Positions 8,249 to 15,925 of a stretch of DNA of 64,000 nt are shown one piece after another (the stretch's first letter is position 1; each line of letters begins with the position of its first letter). The stretch comes from Pseudomonas alcaliphila JAB1. Lineage in GTDB: Bacteria > Pseudomonadota > Gammaproteobacteria > Pseudomonadales > Pseudomonadaceae. A program made the position numbers and the translations under genes. The stretch is taken from the NCBI RefSeq assembly GCF_001941865.1, contig NZ_CP016162.1:5276294-5340293 (forward strand), given 5' to 3'. The notes under the pieces were generated by a model. The model saw only the letters and a program-made list of their open reading frames with translations, did no database searches and had not been told where the DNA came from.

Positions 8249-9433
8249 TCACGAATACAGGTCAGCACGGGTCCACGGCAGATCATGACCGCCGTCATCG
8301 CGCGGTTTCACCGCCAGGATCTGATGCAGGTTCATCCAGCCATGCTGGAAGCCGTACGCGCAGCCGGCCAGGTACAGGCGCCAGATACGCAGGGACTTTT
8401 CCGGCACCCACTGCGCGGCCTTGTGCAGCTGCCGCTCCAGGCCCTGGCTCCACAGCTGCAAGGTGCGCGCGTAGTGCAGGCGCAAGCTCTCGACATCAAC
8501 GATCTCCAGCCCGACCTCGCTGATCGCCTTGCTGATGGTTACCAGGTGCGGCAGCTCACCTTGCGGGAACACGTAGCGGTCGATGAACTCACCGGCGCCA
8601 CGACCGACCGGACGGCCGTCGGTGAAGCGCGAGGTGATGCCATGGTTCATCACCAGGCCGCCGGCCTTGACCGCGCCGAACAGACGCTGGCAGTACAGCG
8701 GCAGGTTGGCGTGGCCGACGTGCTCGAACATGCCGACGCTGACCACCTTGTCGAAGCGGCCGTCCTGCGGCAGGTCACGGTAATCCAGCAGTTCCAGGGT
8801 CACGCGCCCTTCCAGACCTTCCTCGGCCACGCGCTGCAGGCCCAGCTCCAGCTGCGCCTGGCTGAGGGTGATGCCGTAGACCTCGACGTCGAACTCGCGC
8901 GCGGCAAAACGCGCCAGGCCACCCCAGCCGCAACCGACGTCGAGCAGCCTGTCACCCGGCTGCAGGCGCAGCTTGCGACACAGGTGGCGCAGCTTGGCCT
9001 GCTGGGCCTGGTTCAGGTCTTCCTGGCCGGTTTCGAAGTAGGCGCAGGAGTAGACCATGTCGCGGTCCAGCCACAGGCGGTAGAACTCGTTGGACAGGTC
9101 GTAGTGATAGCTGATGGCCTCGGCGTCGCTGCGTTTGTCGTGGGCGGCGTATGGCTCAGCTGGTGCGGATTCATCCCCGAGCAGCGCCGTACTCAGCGCA
9201 TCGCCAACCTCGATGGCCTCTTCGATGGGGCCTTCCAGATCCACCCGCCCCTCGACATAGGCAGCGCCCAATGCATCCAGGCTGGGATGGGCCAATTGCG
9301 TGACCAGCGAGGGATCCTTCACCACCAGCGTCACCCTGGGTTTGGGCCCAAGGTCGATCTGCTTGCCGTCCCACAGTTTCAGGCGCAGCGGCAGTCGTAG
9401 ATCACGAAGTGCGGTGGGCAATTGCGCGAGCAT
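8249..9433 (-). CDS. cfa: Cyclopropane-fatty-acyl-phospholipid synthase
   Basis: Transfers a methylene group from S-adenosylmethionine onto cis double bonds of membrane phospholipid acyl chains, usually on entry into stationary phase or under acid stress. The protein has an N-terminal lipid-binding domain (about residues 1-110), then YDLSNEFYRLWLD and YSCAYF, where the cysteine belongs to the active-site region, and the SAM motif LLDVGCGWGGLARFAA. Length 394 residues is usual. Two in-frame ATGs exist; 9433 is preferred because AGGAGG sits seven bases upstream, whereas for the ATG at 9439 it would be one base away. It follows the B12 permease gene by 84 bp in the same direction. Confidence 0.93.
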   Translation of the reverse strand: MLAQLPTALRDLRLPLRLKLWDGKQIDLGPKPRVTLVVKDPSLVTQLAHPSLDALGAAYVEGRVDLEGPIEEAIEVGDALSTALLGDESAPAEPYAAHDKRSDAEAISYHYDLSNEFYRLWLDRDMVYSCAYFETGQEDLNQAQQAKLRHLCRKLRLQPGDRLLDVGCGWGGLARFAAREFDVEVYGITLSQAQLELGLQRVAEEGLEGRVTLELLDYRDLPQDGRFDKVVSVGMFEHVGHANLPLYCQRLFGAVKAGGLVMNHGITSRFTDGRPVGRGAGEFIDRYVFPQGELPHLVTISKAISEVGLEIVDVESLRLHYARTLQLWSQGLERQLHKAAQWVPEKSLRIWRLYLAGCAYGFQHGWMNLHQILAVKPRDDGGHDLPWTRADLYS

Positions 9434-9517
9434 GGGCATCCCTCCTGGCCAGGAGTCTGTGTTACAGAGACTAGCTTAGATGACCTTTGCCCCCTTGCAG
9501 CAGTTCGATCCTGGCGA

Positions 9518-10525
9518 CTAGCGGCGCCTGAGCAGGGCCACGAAGAACGCTCCGCCAATGGCGGCGGTGACGATGCCGATGGGCAGATCCTGCGGCGCCA
9601 GCCAGGTGCGCGCGGCGACATCGACCCAGACCAGGAACAGCGCCCCCAGCAGCGCCGCCACCGGCAGCACGCGACGATGCTCGGCGCCGACCAGAAAGCG
9701 CGCCACGTGCGGCAGCATCAGCCCGACGAAACCGATGGCGCCGGACAGCGATACCAGCACGCCGGTGAGCAGCGAGGCCACCACGAATACCAGCAGGCGC
9801 ACCCGGCGTGGCTCCAGGCCCAGGCTCACCGCGCTCTGCTCGCCGGCCATCAGCGCGTTCAACGCGCGGCCCAGGCCGAGCAGCACGGCCAGCGCCAACA
9901 ACAGGCACAGCGCCGGCAGCCAGAGCAGCTCCCAGCGCGCCAGGCCGAGGCCGCCAAGCATCCAGAACAGCACCGAGCTGGCCGCATGCGGGTTGCCCAG
10001 GTACAGCAACAGGTTGCTCGCCGCCATCATCACGAACGACACCGCCACGCCGGCCAGCAGCAGGCGCTCGCTGTGCAGCCGACCACCGCGGCTGGCGATG
10101 GCCAGCACCAGCAGCATGCTCGCCATGGCGCCGACGAAGGCCGCCAGCGGCAGGCTGAGCATCCCGGCGAACTCGCCCAGGTAAAGCACCACGAGCACCG
10201 CACCGAAGGCTGCGCCAGAGCTGACGCCGAGCAGGTGCGGGTCGGCCAGCGGGTTGCGCGTGACCGCCTGCAGCGCCGTACCCACCAGCGCCAACCCGGC
10301 GCCCACCAGCGCGCCGAGCAGCACCCGTGGCGCGCGCAGTTGCCAGACGATGCTGTCCTGGCCGACGCTCACCGCCACTGCGGGCTCGATGCCGAACAGC
10401 TGCCGAGCGAGTATTGCCAGCACGCGCTCCAGCGGCACCTGAGCCGCACCGAAGACCAGCGACAGCGCACAGGACAGCGCCAGCAATACCGCCAGGCCGA
10501 GCAGCAGCAAGCGAAAACGCGTCAC
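9518..10525 (-). CDS. FecCD-family ABC permease, BtuC-like (cobalamin uptake)
   Basis: A 335-residue polytopic inner-membrane protein with about ten hydrophobic segments and the FecCD signatures NPLADPHLLGVSSGAAFG and GFVGLMLPHVARFLVG. It forms the membrane channel for the binding protein and ATPase encoded upstream. The family also transports iron-siderophores and heme; the cobalamin riboswitch at the head of the operon argues for corrinoid. Its ATG overlaps the binding-protein stop (ATGA). Confidence 0.9.
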   Translation of the reverse strand: MTRFRLLLLGLAVLLALSCALSLVFGAAQVPLERVLAILARQLFGIEPAVAVSVGQDSIVWQLRAPRVLLGALVGAGLALVGTALQAVTRNPLADPHLLGVSSGAAFGAVLVVLYLGEFAGMLSLPLAAFVGAMASMLLVLAIASRGGRLHSERLLLAGVAVSFVMMAASNLLLYLGNPHAASSVLFWMLGGLGLARWELLWLPALCLLLALAVLLGLGRALNALMAGEQSAVSLGLEPRRVRLLVFVVASLLTGVLVSLSGAIGFVGLMLPHVARFLVGAEHRRVLPVAALLGALFLVWVDVAARTWLAPQDLPIGIVTAAIGGAFFVALLRRR

Positions 10526-11553
10526 TGCGCGAAGGCCTCGGGATGCAGCGCGGCAGCCAGGGTTTCGATGGCGGCGACGTTGTCCAGGCTCGGTGTGACG
10601 GCGAGATAGGAGAGCACCACGAAGCGCTGCTGGCGAATCGCCGTGACGCCCTGCAGCGCCGGGTGCTGCAGGAGAAAATCGCGCTTCTGCGCCGCCGTGC
10701 GTTCGCCATAATCGACGATCAGGATCAGCTCCGGGTCCTGCTCGACCACGGCCTCCCAGCCCACCTGCATCCAGTTGGCCGCTACGCCATCCATCACATT
10801 GCGCCCACCAGCCGCGGCGATCAGCGACTGCGGCATGCCCAAACGGCCGGCACTGAAGGGCAGGTCCTCGCCGCTGTCGTAGACGAACACCCGCGGTCGC
10901 GTCGGTTGCTCACCAAGCTGCGCACTTACCGCCGCTACCCGCGCCTGCATGCCCTGCACCAGGGTCTCGGCACGATCCTCGACGGCGAAGATGCGGCCGA
11001 GATTGCGCAGGTCGGTATAGACATCGTCCAGGCTGGCGACGCGCTTGGGCATAACGTGCGCGCAGGACTCGCTCAGCTCGTACACCGGGATGCCGAAGCG
11101 CGCCAGGCTGGTCGGGGTGACCTCGCCGCCGATGCGCATACCGTAGTTCCAGCCGGCGAAGAAGAAGTCGGCGTCGGCATCGAGCAGATTCTCCAGCGAT
11201 GGATAGCGCGCGGCCAGTTCGGGCAGCCCATCGAGCTGCGCCTGCATGGCCGGCTCGACGGTCTTCCAGCCGCTGATGCCGCTGTAGCCGACCATGCGCT
11301 GCCTCAGGCCGAGGTCCAGGAGCATGGCGGTCAGGGTGATGTCGTGGCTGACCGCCCGTTGCGGCGGCTGCTCGATGCTCACCTGGCGGTCGCAACTGGT
11401 GACGGTGACAGCCCAGGCGGGGCTGGCCAACGCCAGCAGGATCGCGCCAATGAGAGTAGGAGCGAGCTTTGCTCGCGAAGCTTCTGTCGTTCCCCAAGGT
11501 TCGCGAGCAGAGCTCGCTCCTACAGATGCAACCGTGCGTAAACGCTTCATCAA
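10522..11553 (-). CDS. Periplasmic corrinoid-binding protein, BtuF-like, with BIME inside its signal peptide
   Basis: A 343-residue type III periplasmic-binding protein. The mature part starts near VTVTSCDRQVSIEQPP and has the two-lobe fold of BtuF/FepB-like receptors (SHDITLTAMLLDLGL, FVYDSGEDLPFSAG). It would pass corrinoid from the TonB receptor to the ABC permease. The N-terminus is odd: basic residues MMKRLRT are separated from the hydrophobic core (LIGAILLALASPAWA, residues 34-48) by about 23 residues encoded by a pair of inverted REP repeats (11456-11523). The frame is kept and the product may still be exported, with an unusually long n-region. GTG or TTG starts after the repeat cannot be excluded. 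ATGA overlaps link it to both neighbours. Confidence 0.87.
   Translation of the reverse strand: MMKRLRTVASVGASSAREPWGTTEASRAKLAPTLIGAILLALASPAWAVTVTSCDRQVSIEQPPQRAVSHDITLTAMLLDLGLRQRMVGYSGISGWKTVEPAMQAQLDGLPELAARYPSLENLLDADADFFFAGWNYGMRIGGEVTPTSLARFGIPVYELSESCAHVMPKRVASLDDVYTDLRNLGRIFAVEDRAETLVQGMQARVAAVSAQLGEQPTRPRVFVYDSGEDLPFSAGRLGMPQSLIAAAGGRNVMDGVAANWMQVGWEAVVEQDPELILIVDYGERTAAQKRDFLLQHPALQGVTAIRQQRFVVLSYLAVTPSLDNVAAIETLAAALHPEAFAQ
11456..11523. repeat. BIME (two inverted REPs) inserted in a signal-peptide coding region
   Basis: GTAGGAGCGAGCTTTGCTCG begins at 11456 and GAGCAGAGCTCGCTCCTAC ends at 11523, giving a 68-bp inverted pair. It lies entirely within the open reading frame of the binding protein, covering codons of about 11 to 33. 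A related, more degraded copy lies at 60868-60945. Confidence 0.85.
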
Positions 11554-12320
11554 ACGATCCAGGTAATGCGCGGATGACCCGCCAGTGGATGGGTATCGAC
11601 CAACGCCTGCACACCGAACACCTGCTGCAGCAACTCGGCAGTGAGCACCTCAGCGGGCGTGCCGATGGCCACCAGACGGCCCTGGTCGAGCACGCAGAGG
11701 CGGTCGCAGAAGGCCGCCGCCAGGTTCAGATCATGGAAGCTGGCCAGCGTCGCCAGGCCCAGCGCCTTGATCTGTCCGAGCAGTTCGAGCTGGTAGCGCG
11801 GGTCGAGGTGGTTGGTCGGCTCGTCGAGGATCAGCACTTGCGGTTGCTGCACCAGGGCACGGGCGAGCAGCGCGCGCTGCTTCTCGCCACCCGAGAGGCA
11901 GGCGAATGGCTGCTGCGCCAGGCCGCTCAAACCGACACGGGCCAGCGCCTGATCCACCAGGCGCCGATCCTCGGCATCGTCGCCATCGAACAGCCCCTTG
12001 TGCGGCGTACGGCCCATGGCCGCCACCTCGTGCACGCGCAGGCCGAAGTCCTGCGGAAATTCCTGCAGCACCACGGCCACGCGCTGCGCACTCCAGCGCG
12101 GCGGGCGCTGCCACAGCGCCTCGCCGTCCAGCTTGACCTGGCCGGCGCTGGGCCGCTGGAAGCGATAGGCACAGCGCAGCAGGCTGGTCTTGCCGCTGCC
12201 GTTGGGGCCGATCAGCCCCAGCAGCTCGCCATCGCCGACGTCCAGGTCGATGCCGTCGAGCAGCGGACGCTGGCCGTCGGGCGACCAGGCCAGCGCCTGA
12301 ATACGCAAACGCGGAGTCAT
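11550..12320 (-). CDS. ABC transporter ATPase, BtuD/FhuC-like (cobalamin uptake)
   Basis: A 256-residue cytoplasmic ATPase that powers the permease. Visible motifs are Walker A GPNGSGKTSLL, Q-loop VVLQEFPQDFG, signature LSGGEKQR, Walker B VLILDEPTNHLD and the switch histidine in ASFHDLN. The ATG at 12320 overlaps the receptor stop codon (TGATG), and its own stop overlaps the binding-protein ATG. That makes receptor-ATPase-binding protein-permease one coupled operon. Upstream in-frame ATGs would read inside the receptor gene and are rejected. Confidence 0.92.
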   Translation of the reverse strand: MTPRLRIQALAWSPDGQRPLLDGIDLDVGDGELLGLIGPNGSGKTSLLRCAYRFQRPSAGQVKLDGEALWQRPPRWSAQRVAVVLQEFPQDFGLRVHEVAAMGRTPHKGLFDGDDAEDRRLVDQALARVGLSGLAQQPFACLSGGEKQRALLARALVQQPQVLILDEPTNHLDPRYQLELLGQIKALGLATLASFHDLNLAAAFCDRLCVLDQGRLVAIGTPAEVLTAELLQQVFGVQALVDTHPLAGHPRITWIV

Positions 12321-14428
12321 CAGAAGCTGTAATCCGCGGTGACGAAGAACGAACGCGGCGCCCCCAGATACCACTGCTCGCCGTCGCTGCTGGCGGTGGT
12401 GGCGTACTGGCGGTCGAACAGGTTGTTCAGCTCCAGGCCCAGGCGCACGTCCGGCAATGCCTGCCAGCCGATAGTGGCGTCGACCAGGGTGTAGCCGGGC
12501 ACCTCGATCTGGTTGGCCGCATCGGCGTAGCGGGCGTCGACGTAACGCGCGCCCATGCCGACATCCACCCCGCTGCCGAGCGCCTTGTTCAGCCACAGGT
12601 TGGCGGTGCGCCGCGGCACGTTACTCGGCCGATTGCCGCTACGGTCACCACCGCCTTCGACGAAGTCGTCGTATTCGGCGCGCACGAATGCGGCGTTGGC
12701 CGACACCTGCCAACCGTGGTCCAGGGCCAGCTCCAGCGTGGCCTCCAGGCCGTCCGAGGACTGCTGGCCGATCTGCTCGTTGGGCGAAGCCGGGGTTTCG
12801 CGGCTGAGCAGCTTCTTCTTGACGATATGGTAGGCCGCCAGCGTCCATTCGCCCTGGCCATTCCAGAACAGCTGCTTGAGGCCGATTTCGCTCTGCCTGG
12901 CTTCGCTGAGGTCGAACTGCTGCTGGCTCGGGCTGAGGGTCAGCAGGTTGTTCACCCCTTCGGTACTGGTGGCGTACTGGCCATACAGCGACAGCTCCGG
13001 GGTCAGGGCATAGACCAGACCGACGCGCCAGTTGTCGCCACTCAGGCTGCGGTCGGCGCTGCTGCCATCGATCAGGTTGTCGCGCTGCAGATGCACCTGA
13101 TCCCGGCGCACCCCGGTGACCAGCGACAGGCGCTCGGTCAGCTGGGTGCGGTTCTCGGCGAACAGCGAGAACTGCCGCGCCAGGTTGCGCTCGCGCGGGC
13201 CGTAGCCGAGCGGGTCGGTGCTCTGGTACTGACCGCCGCCGGAGCCGGCCAGCGGCACGCTGTCGCTGAAGCTGCTGGCGAAATCGTGCTGGCGGGCGAA
13301 GTGGATGCGGTTGTAATCCACACCGACCACCGTGCGGCTATCGAGGCCGAACAGGGTGTGATCGAGGGTGAAGGTCTGGCGGTCGCCGACTTGTTCCTGA
13401 GTGTGCTTGATCTCGTAGAACCTGCTGCGGTTGATCAGGTCGCCCGGTTGCCAACGGTAGGTCTCGGCGTTGCGCCAGTAGCGCCGGGTCTTGATGTAGT
13501 AGAGCTGGTTGCTGGCACTGAGCGCGTCGTTGATGCGCCAGTCGCTTACCAGACGGGTGATCTGGTCGTTGTAGCGAATGTCGGCATTGGCGACGTTGTA
13601 GTTACGTTCGCGGATGCTTTCGCGGTACTTGCCGGCCACCAGCGGCGTACCCAGATAGCGCTCGGGGCTCTGATCGCCATGATCGTGGGACAGGGTGAAG
13701 CTCAGGTCGTCATGGGCGTCCCAGCGCAGGGCGGCGCTGAGCGCCAGGCTGTCCGAATCACCCCGGTCGACCCAGCCATTGCTGGCCTGCTGATTGATAT
13801 TGAAGCGGTAGCTCAGTTCGTCACTCAGCGAACCGCCGCTGTCCAGCGCAGCCTGGCGGTGGTCGTCGCTGCCATAACCGAGGCGCAGCTGGTTGCGTAT
13901 CTCGCCGGCGAAGGGCTTCTTCGGCACCACATTGATCACCGCACCGGTGGCGCCCTCACCATAGAGCACCGAGGCCGGGCCGCGCAGCACGTCGATGCGC
14001 GCTATCGACCAGGTGTCCACCGGGAAGGTCACGGTGCCGGCGCCGACGTACTGACGGGTGCCGTCGTACAGCTGCATGGTCGCCGCATGGCCAGTGAAGC
14101 CGCGCGCCGACAGCGCGGTGCCGCCATTGCCGGGCGAACCGATGCTGCTGATACCCGGCGTGCGGGTAACCGCGTCCTGCACCGTGAGGTTGTTGCGCCC
14201 ACGTACCTCGGCGCCGCTCAGGCTGCTGGTGCTGGCCGGCGTTTGCAGCGCCGAAAGCTCCAGGCGTGAGCCGGACGTAGTAGGTGTATGCAGATCGCTC
14301 TCGCCTTCCTCGGCAGCGTGCGCCTGGACGGTGACGGCAGGGAGATCGACTGGAGATTCGCTGGCCATGGCCACACCGCCAAGCAGCAGCGCGAATGGCA
14401 GGGAGCAGAGGCGTAGAAGGTGCTGCAC
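12320..14428 (-). CDS. TonB-dependent outer-membrane receptor (siderophore-receptor type) under cobalamin riboswitch
   Basis: A protein of about 702 residues. The signal peptide begins VQHLLRLCSLPFALLLGG with cleavage near ASA. A TonB-box-like segment LPAVTVQAH follows, then the plug (NLTVQDAVTRTPGISSIG, GPASVLYGEGATGAVINVVP) and a 22-strand barrel ending in the terminal aromatic FFVTADYSF. The plug resembles siderophore receptors more than classical BtuB, yet gene order and the riboswitch predict a corrinoid ligand. The start is taken as GTG at 14428, where the signal peptide begins; in-frame ATGs further up would add non-conserved leader sequence. First gene of the receptor-ATPase-binding protein-permease operon. 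A Zur-like dyad lies 105 bp upstream. Confidence 0.88.
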   Translation of the reverse strand: MQHLLRLCSLPFALLLGGVAMASESPVDLPAVTVQAHAAEEGESDLHTPTTSGSRLELSALQTPASTSSLSGAEVRGRNNLTVQDAVTRTPGISSIGSPGNGGTALSARGFTGHAATMQLYDGTRQYVGAGTVTFPVDTWSIARIDVLRGPASVLYGEGATGAVINVVPKKPFAGEIRNQLRLGYGSDDHRQAALDSGGSLSDELSYRFNINQQASNGWVDRGDSDSLALSAALRWDAHDDLSFTLSHDHGDQSPERYLGTPLVAGKYRESIRERNYNVANADIRYNDQITRLVSDWRINDALSASNQLYYIKTRRYWRNAETYRWQPGDLINRSRFYEIKHTQEQVGDRQTFTLDHTLFGLDSRTVVGVDYNRIHFARQHDFASSFSDSVPLAGSGGGQYQSTDPLGYGPRERNLARQFSLFAENRTQLTERLSLVTGVRRDQVHLQRDNLIDGSSADRSLSGDNWRVGLVYALTPELSLYGQYATSTEGVNNLLTLSPSQQQFDLSEARQSEIGLKQLFWNGQGEWTLAAYHIVKKKLLSRETPASPNEQIGQQSSDGLEATLELALDHGWQVSANAAFVRAEYDDFVEGGGDRSGNRPSNVPRRTANLWLNKALGSGVDVGMGARYVDARYADAANQIEVPGYTLVDATIGWQALPDVRLGLELNNLFDRQYATTASSDGEQWYLGAPRSFFVTADYSF

Positions 14429-14532
14429 GTGAGTGATTCCGGAGCTTCCAGGAGAGTCGTCAGGGCGCTCCAGGCTCCGGGTGTGCGAGTTGAAGGCGGT
14501 CAGCCTTGACGCTTCGCAGTCGGTGCCTGAGG

Positions 14533-14565
14533 CGATAATGTTATTGTTATAACATAACATTATCG
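14533..14565. promoter_or_regulatory. AT-rich 33-bp dyad with Zur-box-like core
   Basis: A perfect 12-bp inverted repeat, CGATAATGTTAT (14533-14544) and ATAACATTATCG (14554-14565), surrounds TGTTAT-AAC-ATAACA (14545-14559). The core fits the GTTAT-N3-ATAAC pattern of gammaproteobacterial Zur operators. It stands out sharply from the GC-rich surroundings, between the cobalamin riboswitch and the receptor start codon. Read as RNA it could also be a hairpin, but on the minus strand no U-tract follows. Zur control is inferred from the motif only. Confidence 0.5.
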
Positions 14566-14771
14566 TTTTTCGCAGATAGCCGGAGACGGGCTCACGCCCT
14601 TCGTTCAGGCATGCAGAAGAGAGGTTCTTGTAGCGGAAATGGCGCGCCATATTGCTTCCATCGCAAAGAGAAAAGGCACGGCAATCCGATGGAAATGCGC
14701 AACAGCAGACAGGGGCACGGCAGCGCCCTACTGGAGTCAACGCCCGCCCACCGCGGGTTGCCAGACACAAA

Positions 14772-14945
14772 CGACTCCAGGCCGGTCTCCGGGCTTGCGA
14801 GGGTCATGAACGCATCGCCTTCCCATGCGCGGGGCGCACAGTGGCGTATCGATGCGGTCGCTCGCTTACCGTTGCGGGGGCAGCGTCGGACTTCAACCGA
14901 CTTCCCGTTTCACCTCACGCGCGGCGGCGTGAGACACCTGAAGCG
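14772..14945 (-). promoter_or_regulatory. Cobalamin riboswitch 1, upstream of the TonB receptor
   Basis: On the minus strand the conserved AdoCbl aptamer elements appear in order: GAAACGGGAAG, GCTGCCCCCGCAACGGTAAG, the B12 box GCCACTG (complement of 14839-14845), GGGAAGGCG and AGCCCGGAGACCGGCCTGG. These match the cobalamin riboswitch consensus closely. Ligand binding should lower expression of the receptor/ABC operon. The leader from aptamer end to start codon is about 340 bases, long enough for an expression platform plus the Zur-like dyad. The remaining leader (14566-14771) shows nothing else recognisable. Confidence 0.93.
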
Positions 14946-14951
14946 GGGCGG

Positions 14952-14980
14952 ATATGACCACCCACACCCGCTCAAGTCAA
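14952..14980 (-). promoter_or_regulatory. Sigma-70 type promoter for riboswitch 1 transcript
   Basis: Minus strand TTGACT (14980-14975), a 17-bp spacer, then TCATAT (14957-14952). The predicted start near 14945 coincides with the first paired bases of the aptamer, which supports it. The -10 is only a partial match. Confidence 0.55.
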
Positions 14981-15058
14981 GGCGCGGGGGCAATTGTGGG
15001 AGGCGCTTTAGCGGCGATTGCTCGTAGCTTGAATTGGCCGCAGGCGTAATCCGAGTTG

Positions 15059-15757
15059 CTAATTGTTGCCCTGCTCATCGATACGCAACTCCGGCAACGC
15101 CCTGCCCGCTACCAGGCGCTCATCGACCAGACGGATCACCGCCGCCTCGTCCTTGATGCCGTACCACTCGCCCTGTGGATAAAGGCTCGCGGTCGGGCCC
15201 AGGTCGCAGGGGAACTGGCACTGGCTGCGGGTGATATGCACACCGCCCTCGCACTCCAGCTTGCCGGCGCTCTTGAGCCGCTGGCGCAGGGTTTTCCACA
15301 GGCCCAGCGCACCCTTGCGCGTGCAGCGCGGGCCATTGCACAGCAGCAAGCGCTGCGCATGTGGTGGGATCTGCGACCAGGCGTGATGCGCAGGAACGGG
15401 CGGCACGTCACTGCAGGACAGATGCGCTTCGCGATGCGTCAGCAGTGCGCTCAGGCCATCGAGCCAGGTGTCCTCCAGCGCCGTGCAGACCACGAACACC
15501 TGGGCTCCGTCGCCGCGTTCGGCGATGCGCTCGCGCAGCCAATCACGGTGCGCAGCATCGGCGCGCGGCTCCAGATCGACCACCAGCAGCGGTCGCGGCG
15601 CCTCATCGATGGCCCGCCAGAAGCCATCCTGCTCGCTGTCATGCAGATGCGCCTCGCCGAGCAACGCTTCAATGCGCTGCTGCAGACGCTCGGACGATGC
15701 CCCACGACCCAGGCCGGGGCCGATAAACAGAACGCGGGCGTAAGGGGGTTGGCTCAT
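15059..15757 (-). CDS. (2Fe-2S) ferredoxin-like protein of the cobalamin cluster
   Basis: A 232-residue protein. The N-terminal half starts VLFIGPGLGRGASSERLQQR and looks like a CbiX/hydrolase-like Rossmann segment. The C-terminal half (from about residue 135) has the cysteine pattern LLCNGPRCTRKGA ... SQCQFPCDLGP of thioredoxin-like 2Fe-2S ferredoxins. It probably carries one 2Fe-2S cluster. Its place between cobK/cobL and the B12 uptake operon suggests it supplies electrons to a step of corrin synthesis, such as CobG or cobalt reduction; that is inferred. GGAG precedes the ATG. It ends about 80 bp before the promoter of riboswitch 1. Confidence 0.8.
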   Translation of the reverse strand: MSQPPYARVLFIGPGLGRGASSERLQQRIEALLGEAHLHDSEQDGFWRAIDEAPRPLLVVDLEPRADAAHRDWLRERIAERGDGAQVFVVCTALEDTWLDGLSALLTHREAHLSCSDVPPVPAHHAWSQIPPHAQRLLLCNGPRCTRKGALGLWKTLRQRLKSAGKLECEGGVHITRSQCQFPCDLGPTASLYPQGEWYGIKDEAAVIRLVDERLVAGRALPELRIDEQGNN

Positions 15758-15792
15758 GACGGTCTCCAGAACGGGCCGGCAGTCTAGCAGCG

Positions 15793-15925
15793 TGCGTAGG
15801 GTGGACGTCGCTTTTCACGTCCACCACAACGGTGGATCGATAAAGCGCGATGCACCGTCGCGACGATCGCAAGCGTAGGGCGGGTGCAACCCGCCAGGCT
15901 GGCGTTGGCGGGTTTCACCCGCCCG
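15793..15925. repeat. Dispersed palindromic repeats, GTAGGGTGGACG and GCGGGT(N)ACCCGC families
   Basis: GTAGGGTGGACG...CGTCCACC (about 15795-15825) is followed by GTAGGGCGGGTGCAACCCGCC (about 15875) and GGCGGGTTTCACCCGCCC (about 15907-15924). The last palindrome contains the cobK stop codon at 15915-15917. Confidence 0.65.

Noticed and set aside
14533..14565. Reading the AT-rich dyad as a terminator or as a Fur box
   Set aside because: On the transcribed minus strand no U-tract follows the hairpin. Fur boxes share GATAAT ends but not the GTTAT-N3-ATAAC core seen here. A terminator on the plus strand would serve no gene.
12320..14770. Receptor start at an upstream ATG (14770 and others in frame)
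   Set aside because: The extra N-terminal residues have no signal peptide character and cover the AT-rich dyad and untranslated leader; the export signal begins at the GTG at 14428.
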